From Pinus tabuliformis (Eukaryota; Streptophyta; Pinopsida; Pinales; Pinaceae), in assembly GCA_031772625.1 (NCBI GenBank), contig CM062818.1:215009742-215073741 (forward strand): a stretch of 64,000 nt of DNA, given 5' to 3'. Both the position numbers and the translations under genes were made by a program. The notes under the pieces are model-generated. The model had not been told where the DNA came from. It saw only the letters and a program-made list of their open reading frames with translations, and did not search any database. Below are positions 55,683 through 64,000 of this stretch, piece after piece. Position 1 is the first letter of the stretch; the number at the start of each line of letters is the position of its first letter.

Positions 55683-56407
55683 TTGGTTAGATTCAGGAAA
55701 ACTATTTATGTGCATGATAGTAGTAAGCTCAAGAAGATTATCTTGAGGGAGTTTCATGTCAAGTCATATTCAGGTCACCCAGGATATCAGGATACTTTGA
55801 AAACAGTTAGTAAGTTATATCATTGGCCGAAATTGAAGAAAGAGGTGGCTGAGTTTGTCGCTAGATTCTTAGAATGTTAGTAGGTGAAAGTTGAATGTAA
55901 GAATTCATTTGGTTTATTGCAACGTATTTTGATTCTAGAGTGGAAATGGGAATTCATTTTCATGGACTTCATCATAGGTTTTTCAAGGACATCAAGACAA
56001 CATGATTCCATCATGGTTGTGGTTGACAAGTTGAGTAAGGTAGCTCACTTCATTGTAGTGAAGTCTACTAATTCAGCTAGGGAGGTAGCTCAAATCTTCA
56101 TCAGGGAGATAATGAGGTTGCATGGTGTTCCCAAGAAGATCATATCAGAAGGAGATGCCAATTTCACTTGTAAGTTTTCAAAGTAGTTGTTTGTAGGCTT
56201 GGGGACATAGTTGGATTTCAGTACAACTTATCATCCATAGACAGATGTACAGAGAGAGAGAGGATTAACAAGATTCTTGAGGACATGTTGAGCATGTATG
56301 TCATGCATCAAAAAAGGAAGTGGGAGGAGTATCTTTCACTGCTAGAGTTTTCATATAATAATGGGTATTAGGAATCCTTGAGGATGATTCCATTTGAGGC
56401 TCTTTAC
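55683..56407 (+). pseudogene. Chromovirus integrase
   Basis: The zinc-binding region is at 55683-55880 (LREFHVKSYSGHPGYQDT, LYHWPKLKKEVAEFVARFLE). The catalytic core follows at 55884-56186: FMDFIIGFSRTSRQHDSIMV supplies the first Asp, and LHGVPKKIISEGDANF supplies the second region. The third acidic region lies in the frameshifted part at 56210-56330 (AYHPQTD-like). Stops at 55879 and 56184 and later frameshifts disable it. Confidence 0.85.
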
Positions 56408-57273
56408 GGGTGGAGTTGTAATGCTCCCATAAACTAGAGTCATTCAGTGAAAAGGGTGTTGATTGGTCCAAATATGTTGGCTAAGTTGTAGTAGGAGATG
56501 CAGGTTATTAATAGGAATTTGAAGGCAACACGGGACAAGAATAAGACTTATTCAAATGAAAATAAATCATTCAAGGAGTTTCAGGTTGGAGAGCATGTGT
56601 ACTTGTGTGTGAAGCCGAAGAGGATCTCCTTGAGGATTGGATCATGTGCCAAGTTGACATCTCAGTATTATGGGCCTTTTGAGATATTGAGAGGATTGTA
56701 CTAGTGGCCTATAGACTTGCACTACCGCCAATAATGAAAGTCCATGATGTTTTCTATGTTTCATTGCTTAAGAGATATGTCTAGGGCATTGATCATGTGA
56801 TTGATTAGTTTTTATTACAGGTGAAACCAGAGGGAGAATTCCATCCAAAACCTCAGTGAATTTTGCAACGAAAACAAATCATGCTCTGGAACTAAGAAAT
56901 TGACAAGGTTAAAGTGTAGTGGAAGCACTTTGGGCCCGATTAAGCTACATGGGAGATGGATGATCAGATCTGGGCTACGTATCCTTCTTTATTTACTACT
57001 TGAGTAGATGAGTTTGATTTATGTGTTTTGGTTTATGTTTATGCATGTGCCTAATGTAGATATTACAATGAGTTATGTTATAAAACTCCAATAAGAGGTA
57101 TGTCATAAATACTGCATTGAGTTTTGTTAAAAATATCCAATAAGAAGTATGGTGTTCATGGTTTCAACAGTTTGGTATGATGTAAATGTTGCATTGAGGT
57201 GTTTTATAAATCTCCATGGAAACATGTTTTGTTTGTTATAAATGTCATTAAACATGGAGAACAGTGTTCACCC
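56408..57273 (+). pseudogene. Chromovirus integrase C-terminus and chromodomain relic (copy B)
   Basis: This is the duplicate of 1-866. The open piece at 56498-56704 differs from copy A at several residues (KATRDKNKT against KETQDNNKS). The chromodomain-like remnant lies at about 56905-56990 and is frameshifted. Here it is contiguous with the rest of pol. Confidence 0.85.
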
Positions 57274-57285
57274 AAGGGGGAGGGG
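57274..57285 (+). other. Polypurine tract of chromovirus (copy B)
   Basis: AAGGGGGAGGGG lies two bases before the LTR start TGTAATAACC. Confidence 0.8.
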
Positions 57286-57287
57286 TT

Positions 57288-59222
57288 TGTAATAACCCTT
57301 GGTTTATTTTCCATGTAAATAAAATAAGACCAAGGTCATGGGACATGTATTCCAAGTTGAATGAAGGGAAAAACATTATAGTGGGAATCACTTGTGATTT
57401 ATTTATGGTTGTGGAAAATGGAAAAGGTAAAGATGCACTAATTGGCATTCAATTATGAAAATAAAGGAAATTAGGAGAAAGGGACGATAAAGAGACATAA
57501 ATTTGCATGCAAGGGAAATTAGAAGAATAATGAAGGAAAATGAAAAGAATAGAGGCATCAATGATAAAAAGGATTTAGAGAAATAGTTGCTAGTTTTTTG
57601 ATAGTTTTGAGTTGAGCTCTCCTTTCATTTTCTCATTTTCTCATATGCTTGCACACTTAGAGAATTCTTGGAGCATTCTAGAATTCACTTGGATTTAGAG
57701 AAAGAAGGATAAGGAAAGCAAGGAAGCATAAGAGAAATCTTGGATTAACAACTACAATTGGATTGCTTGTAGGTAATAGTTTGCATGTGTGATTTCCTTG
57801 TTGATTTTTGGATGCATGATATATGCATGTGATTCTTGGGTTATGTGTTGTCATTGGCATGGATATTATCTTGGATTGAAAATGGTTTCACCCTTGCCTT
57901 GGCATTCCTTGGATAGCCATGGTGTTGTGGGTTTCCCACTTGCTTTGTAATTAGTACTCAGGTTCCATATGGTTGTGGGTTGGAACAAACACTCTAGAAG
58001 CCCTATAACAACTTGGGTTGAGTTAGTAGCTCTTGGAGACATAGGTTTGGACAAATGATTTGTAGCCCTTGGTGGGTTGACTTATTAGTTACTGGAGCCC
58101 TGGTTGGAACAAATTCTCTGGAGCCCTGAGTTAGCTACGGGTTGAGTTACTAGTTCCTGGAGCCCTAGACAACTTGGGTAGAGAACGATCTTGTTGATGT
58201 TAGTGATTTTCGGACCATAGAGGTGGAATCACTATGGTTGAGGGTTGAGGTGGTTTGGCCTTTGGAAGCCCTAGTTTGGTTGTGTTTTGTTTTATTCCAT
58301 GAGATCTGACATTTCTGCTTGGAATATGGCACATGGATGATTGGCTGAAAGAGAGATTTGGTTCAACCTAATATATGATCAGGTAGTATGTGGAAGTCTC
58401 TGACTTGGTTGGAATTTTCACAGACTAATAAGAGTTACTTTCTTATTGTGATCTATAAGCATTTGTAGCGATTGTGTTGGTGATTCTATGACTAACTTAC
58501 CATGGTTTCTATATTGTCTATATGTTGGTTATATGATGTAATCTATCTATGGCTCTTAAAATGTTTTGATAAGTATCTGAATGGTTCATGAATGCATGGC
58601 CTAACAAGTTTTATTGCAGCTATCTAGAGAGGGCGCGAAGCCTTCTTGGTGATCGTCAAATGAATATTATCAATTTATGATTAGGCATGCATTCATGAAC
58701 CATAGCTTACATGTTTGTCATATGTTTGATGAAATGTCTGTTATGGATTAGGAATCTTTGGGTGAAGTTCTTGCTTGAGTTTTGATTGGTTTTCTTTTTC
58801 ATTAGCTTTGATTACATTATGGAAAGTTACAGGAAATTTTGGGCAATGGTTATGAGGCTAGCTTGAAAAGGTGGCACATATCCTAAAAGCGCATGCTCAT
58901 AACTAGATTTTTGGGTCATAACCACAAGGAAGAAGGCTTATGAGTGCGGTTGAAGGTTCATAACCACATGCATTCTATGTTGTACATGCGGTTGGGGTTT
59001 AATCTTTTGAAAAAGAATTTCCATCTCAAGCTTTGGTCATCAGAGGTTGTGGACTGGCTTTTGGGTGATCTAGTGCTCTTGAGGGATGTCTGTTATTTGT
59101 CAGTGTGTCGGCCCCACTTCTATAACAAGAACTTGGAGGTAGGGTCATACCATAGTGAAAACCATCTCATGTTTACCATAGATAGCTGGTAAAAGTGGGT
59201 AAATGTGGGAGGGGCTGTTACA
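57288..59222 (+). mobile_element. Chromovirus 3' LTR (copy B)
   Basis: This 1935-bp LTR has the same termini and length as 881-2815. It closes the base-layer chromovirus whose left half is at 24115-25255. The following bases (TTGAC here, ATGAC in copy A) could be one side of a TSD, but the other side is not available. Confidence 0.85.
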
Positions 59223-59830
59223 TTGACATACTTCTTTTCCATTGCCATCGTAGAAATTCCTTAAATTGCACCTCACTTCTAGCTGCAATAAATCAACCTT
59301 TCGAGTTCCAATTCTTAACCCATCCAGTGATAAGGCATGGCATGCTTCCCCCTTGTGGCCATCATTTTTCCAATTTGTGATACTTACTTCTTGGTGTAGA
59401 AAACAAATCTCCCAAGTTCCTAATTTCTCTAGCTAATCCAACTTTGCAACATGGCATACTTCTCTTTACATGGCCATCATTTTTTCAAGTTCTAAAACCA
59501 TTCTAACTCTACTCCATGGCGTACTTCTCTTCCACTGTGATTGTATAATTCCCTAAAGTGCACCTCACTTCTCACTACAATAAATAAACCTCTCGGGCTC
59601 CCCTTTTCTTAAACCATTCCATCTCTACAACATGGCATGCTTCTCCCTTGTGACCATCATTTTCCCAATTTGTGATCCTTACTTCTCAATGTAGTAAAGA
59701 ATCATCCTGAGTTCCCAATTTCTTTGCCAATCCAACTCTAGAACATGGCATACTTTTCCTTGCATGGCCATCATTTTCCCAATTTCTTAATGTCTTATAA
59801 TTATGCACCCTGGTATAGTTCTCCCTAGTG
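59223..59830. repeat. Two-unit tandem repeat, ~293 bp period (copy B)
   Basis: This is the duplicate of 2816-3420, with the same internal periodicity. Confidence 0.7.
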
Positions 59831-62825
59831 GTCATCATTGCTAGATTAATTGGACTAGCTAATGATGATATTCTAATTTCTATTCAATTAACTAATTCAA
59901 CACTAAACCATTCCATATTTATCCTTTTTAGCCACTATATTAGATTGAATAGACTCATAGTGTTCATTTAATTGGCATAAAGTTTCCTCCTCCAAATGGT
60001 AACACACATGTTTCATCTAAGATCAAATATTGAGGAGTTTTCTTTTATGGACATGATCAAATTTGATTAATTTACACAAATATTTGTTGTATATATGAAG
60101 GTAATAATTTACACCTTTTCGCTTTCATTTATCATGATGTGAAGCAGAGTCATATCCTTGTATTGCTGAATTCTAATATTTATTGATCATATGAACCAAA
60201 CTTTCAATACTGAATCAATCCATATTTTATCTGAAGGGAGTCAAACATACATCTCTCTAGTGGTTCAGATAAAAAAAATGGGTTATGTTCATAGAATTAG
60301 AAATTATAAATTGAAAACAAAATGCACTAAATAAGCAAGCACATAAAACAATAGTTTAGTGGTTCTCATTGTAGGACATTCAAAGCAATAGATAGTGAAG
60401 TAGCCAGAATAGAGTAGGCAACAAAAGCAACATAACTAAGCAAGCACATAAAGCAGTAGCAAGAGTAAATTTTTAAGGTGGTAGTTATACTATTAATTAA
60501 TGTTGTAATTATTGTTGAGGACTACTATGGTACTGTAATGGTTCTAGCAAGTAAATTGTTGAAAGTCGTACACTGTTGTGTTGGAATTTCTATTTTGTAT
60601 ATTATGTCTATGTGTTGAGATGAATAAAAGGAAACTGTGACATTGGTGCAATATTTGTTTATGTTCTTAGAACCCTAATGGAAAAAAATCCCTAGGGATA
60701 TTACAAGTGTTTAACAATTTTTCCTAGTTTATTTAAATTAGAGTTGTCATATTTTTTTTAAAATGTTCAAATTCTTGCACATAGCACATGTCCTAGAGGT
60801 TACTTGAATATTTAATATATTACAAGAAGTTGATCAATACCTTGAAATGATTGGGACAATCACACTTGGCAAACCTAAAATATAATTTTCACAGTGATCT
60901 ATTAAATCATGGATAATGATCCATTTCAAGCTACTGAAATTTTGATATTGAAAAAGGTTTGGTTTATTATCGTAAGTCCTAGCACCTAATAACCACTTTA
61001 TATCCTGGCACGTAATAATCACTTTATAAATATTACTGGAATTTCATATATATTTCACTATGATAAAATAAAGATATGACAAATTTGTATGACATATCTT
61101 CTTGTGATAGATCTATGAGCTAAACAGTGGGAATAAATTAAAGGAAGGCTCACCCTCTCCTTCTTTGGTCTTTGATAAACATTTTTGCACACATGAAGAA
61201 TTGTCCTAATAGTGCAGAATCAACACAAGTACTTGATAATTAATTTTTTTTCGAATGAAATCTGAACTTCTAATATAGAATTTAAAGCATACTTTGAGTT
61301 TTCTAGGCACTAGGGTCTATAATATTTTGTCTAAGAAGTGGTTGAGTATGTGTTGCACATCTTGTCTCATGGTAAACATGCCAGTAACATTAATGATTGT
61401 CACTTTCCACGTTGGGTCTTCAAACATAGTTTCATTTATTTTATTTTTTCCAACATGAGAAAAAACAACAACAATAATTGCATTTGGTTCTGATATTGAT
61501 AATACATTTCTTTCTAGCACTGTTAAAGCACATTTCCATTTGGAAAATTTTCAATTAAGTCCTTGAAATTCAAATAGGACCGCAATGTATTTACTGTTAG
61601 GAATATTGAATGAGATCTCTATTAACATTTTCCAACATTGTCATTAACTATATATGTCTTATGGTCACTAAATATTTCTTGGGTACAATATGTGCAATAC
61701 ACCTTGATAATCTTAGACCAACAATTCAAAGAACTTTTCAAATGTTCTACTAACCTAGTTTCACATAGGCTACTACATACTTACTCGACCTTAATTGGAG
61801 ATTTGATTCTATAGAGAAAATGGTTGCATTCTCATTTCCCTTGAGAATCAATAGAAAATCATGTACACCTTTGGAAAGTGAGTTGTTTGAGTTAAGCACA
61901 ATTTTTTAGTTTGAGTTAAAATTACCCAATCTGTACTGAACTATTTAGTGTAGATTGACCCTTATGTGTAATGTTTGTTTTAGAAAACTTGATTTTCTTT
62001 GAATAACATGTAGTTCAGTGATATGACTTTCAAATAAACAGGCATGACAAGGTTTAAACTTTTCAATATGGATTTTATGGACATAATACTCTATGGTGGG
62101 ACAAATTTTTTGGATATAATATTATTATTTTGAAATTTCATGGATGATAATGCTTATTATTATATTTGCATATCTTTATAGTTAGGCATGGCAAGGTTTA
62201 AACTTTTCAATTTAGATTTTATGGACATAATACAAAGAGGAATTTTTTTTTAGATATAGTATTATTATTTTTCAATTTCATAAATAGTAATAATTATTAT
62301 TATATTTACATATCTTTAAATTTATATTATGGATTTATCTTATTTTCATCTATTTATAAAAATTATTAACATAAACTTTATTGACATAATTATAACTTTA
62401 TATAACTTTACCTAATATCAATACAAATTAATTAAAGTAAATTGATCAACTTAAAATATATTAAAATAAATTAAAATAAAATTATATCAATTAAATTTAT
62501 AAATTTAAATAAATTTAAGAAAAATCAACCACTAAACATTCTCAGCCTTAACAAATTTATTATAGACGCCCACCTACTCTTATTATAAACCATCCACTTC
62601 TCTTAAAAAAAGCTACTTAGATATACAAATCTAACCTCATTTCAACTACTCCCATAGTAACATTTAATAAATACCTTAACAAGTTTATTATAACCTCCAA
62701 CCTACTCTTATTATAAACCATCTACATCTCTTAGAAAAGCTACATAGATTAGATATACAAATCTAACGTCATTTCAACTTCTCCCAGAGTAATATTTAAT
62801 GAATACTTATGTGTTTGCTTTGTGC
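59831..62825. other. Non-coding flank (copy B) with the same short minus-strand frames
   Basis: This is the counterpart of 3421-6398. The frames at 60834-61022 and 61317-61520 are still open and carry very few replacements relative to copy A. I do not recognise a gene. Confidence 0.35.
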
Positions 62826-62867
62826 ATATATAAAATTTATATATATATATATTTATTCTAGTTAAGA

Positions 62868-62966
62868 CTAACGTAAGTACCTACGGGGGATTTGAACCGG
62901 TGACCTATCGCAAGGAGTGCCTTAACAACGCACCCATTCACCGTCAATCCAAAGCCCCGTGGGCTA
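62868..62966 (-). mobile_element. tRNA-derived SINE-like unit (copy B)
   Basis: The minus-strand B box GGTTCAAATCC is at 62888-62898, with the A-box-like sequence about 33 bases upstream, as in copy A at 6455-6566. Confidence 0.5.
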
Positions 62967-63078
62967 TATATATATATATAAACAATATATTTTTTTTTTA
63001 ATGGGTTAAATATTGATATTATTTATGTGGGGCACTCTAAGAATGTTAGAAAGAGTATAAAGTTTTGATGGTTGACAT
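62967..63078. other. 112-bp segment present only in copy B
   Basis: It lies between two TATAT stretches and starts just beyond the SINE-like unit. Copy A jumps directly across it at 6560/6561. Short TATAT homology at both ends suggests a deletion in copy A. Confidence 0.75.
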
Positions 63079-64000
63079 ATATGTTGGAAAATGCATTATA
63101 TTCGAATGTGTGAGGAGAGATTGCTTAATTGACCTAGGATCAATTGACGATGAAGAGTTTTAGTGAGAATGTTACATCAAGTGGGGATGTTATGATTACT
63201 TTGTGTTAATGATGGCTTTACCTAAGTGGGTTTGCAATTCTAGAATGCTTCATGTTGGGTTAGGTAAAGCTAAAAAAATTTCTTGGCATTTTATGAACTT
63301 AAAAAAGAATTAGAAAGTGATGTGAATGTTTTTCCTTTTTGTATTTTTATTTAGGTTTGATGTTTTTGTATGGTCAATATTTTGATCGGGGAATTTCTAT
63401 TTTCACTAGATTCTACTATTTGAGCATTTGAAGAAAGATGGGAAGGATTTATCTAAGCATGTTTCTTTTTGGGTTCATAATTTTGTTAATAGTTTAAGTG
63501 TTCTTTACTTTTTATTAGGTTTTGATCCGTGGGACACAAGACAAGTTCCAAGCTCACCCTCTATTACTCATACGGCCATTTTCTTTCTCCTTTCACTCTA
63601 GATAAGTGATTATCGAACCCTCAAGAGAGTGTGGAATTTCTCCCCCCTATCACTAGCCCCTTTGCTTGTCATGACCAACTTGCTTGTTAAGGACTACCTG
63701 AAATCCAACAAAGGAAAATTGAGGAGGAGAAAGAGAGTTTCCCCTTGACCCTCTAATCACGAGATTCCCATTTCCATATAAGATTGGGTAGAGAAATATA
63801 CTCAACATTTAAAACATCTATTACAAGAAAATTTAGGAACAACAACAACATTAAGATTTCTCTTTCACTCAAATTGTAAAATATCACATATGTCTTCATG
63901 TATAATATTCTTCTATATACTATCCACTTGCCACTTTTCCTATACAACATTTAGTATCATTATTGATAATAATTTAAAATAAAATTATAATTTAATTAAT
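63079..64000. other. Spacer (copy B)
   Basis: This is the counterpart of 6561-7442. No gene is seen. The minus-strand frame at 63753-63950 exists only because of the ~42-bp segment specific to this copy. Confidence 0.6.

Larger units (their letters stand above)
56408..64000. repeat. Segmental duplication, copy B
   Basis: This block aligns with 1-7442 from end to end. Relative to copy A it carries an extra 112 bp at 62967-63078, an extra ~42 bp at 63811-63852 and a shorter TA run, plus scattered substitutions. It runs off the right edge of the window about 360 bases short of where the 3' end of a second ZIP copy would start. Confidence 0.95.

Noticed and set aside
1..64000. CRISPR arrays, bacterial operons, rRNA genes
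   Set aside because: No short direct-repeat/spacer arrays, no operon-like gene packing and no rRNA-like sequence are visible. The content is typical of plant nuclear repeats.

Overview
The window looks like nuclear DNA from a large, repeat-rich plant genome. Evidence for a plant is the ZIP metal-transporter gene with short canonical introns, the Ty1/copia and Ty3/gypsy lineages present, and the very low gene density. A gymnosperm is my guess, not something the sequence proves. Only one host protein gene is recognisable: the ZIP transporter on the minus strand at about 7.8-9.1 kb. It appears to carry two lesions. Almost everything else is retrotransposon, retrotransposon relic or AT-rich spacer.

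Layout. (1) 1-7442: the 3' end of a chromovirus (Ty3/gypsy), its 3' LTR (881-2815) and about 4.6 kb of flank. The same block returns at 56408-64000, so the window is bracketed by two diverged copies of one segment. (2) 7.6-9.2 kb: the ZIP gene. (3) 9.3-18.1 kb: AT-rich spacer with a ~190-bp tandem repeat, a 5'-truncated LINE, a hammerhead-like motif and a copia 3' fragment. (4) 18.1-23.5 kb: an unrecognised broken reading frame, then a decayed copia element lacking its 5' LTR. (5) 23.7-59.2 kb: a deeply nested stack of LTR retrotransposons.

The stack can be dissected by target-site duplications (TSDs). The base layer is a plus-strand chromovirus with gag/protease up to 25255 and the rest of pol from 53830. 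A second LTR element (25256-53824, TSD AGTTG) sits in its protease region, and the frame runs straight across the site when the insert is ignored. That second element has gag and protease but no pol, with LTRs that differ by roughly 15% by eye. Its leader was hit by a complete but decayed minus-strand Ty3/gypsy element (26707-32325). Its 3' LTR was hit by the youngest insertion (37754-52959, TSD CCTTT).

The youngest insertion is the most striking object. It is a gag-only LTR retrotransposon on the minus strand, present as a perfect tandem: five LTRs (1491-1493 bp) alternating with four 1937-bp internal regions (period 3428 bp), flanked by a single 5-bp TSD. Each unit has an iMet-type primer-binding site, a 355-residue protein with a coiled coil and three CCHC knuckles but no recognisable capsid core, eight polypurine tracts, and four copies of a ~66-bp CpG-rich palindromic module. 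These non-coding features resemble Sirevirus-lineage copia elements. I infer a non-autonomous, trans-mobilised Sirevirus derivative that became a head-to-tail array after or during insertion.
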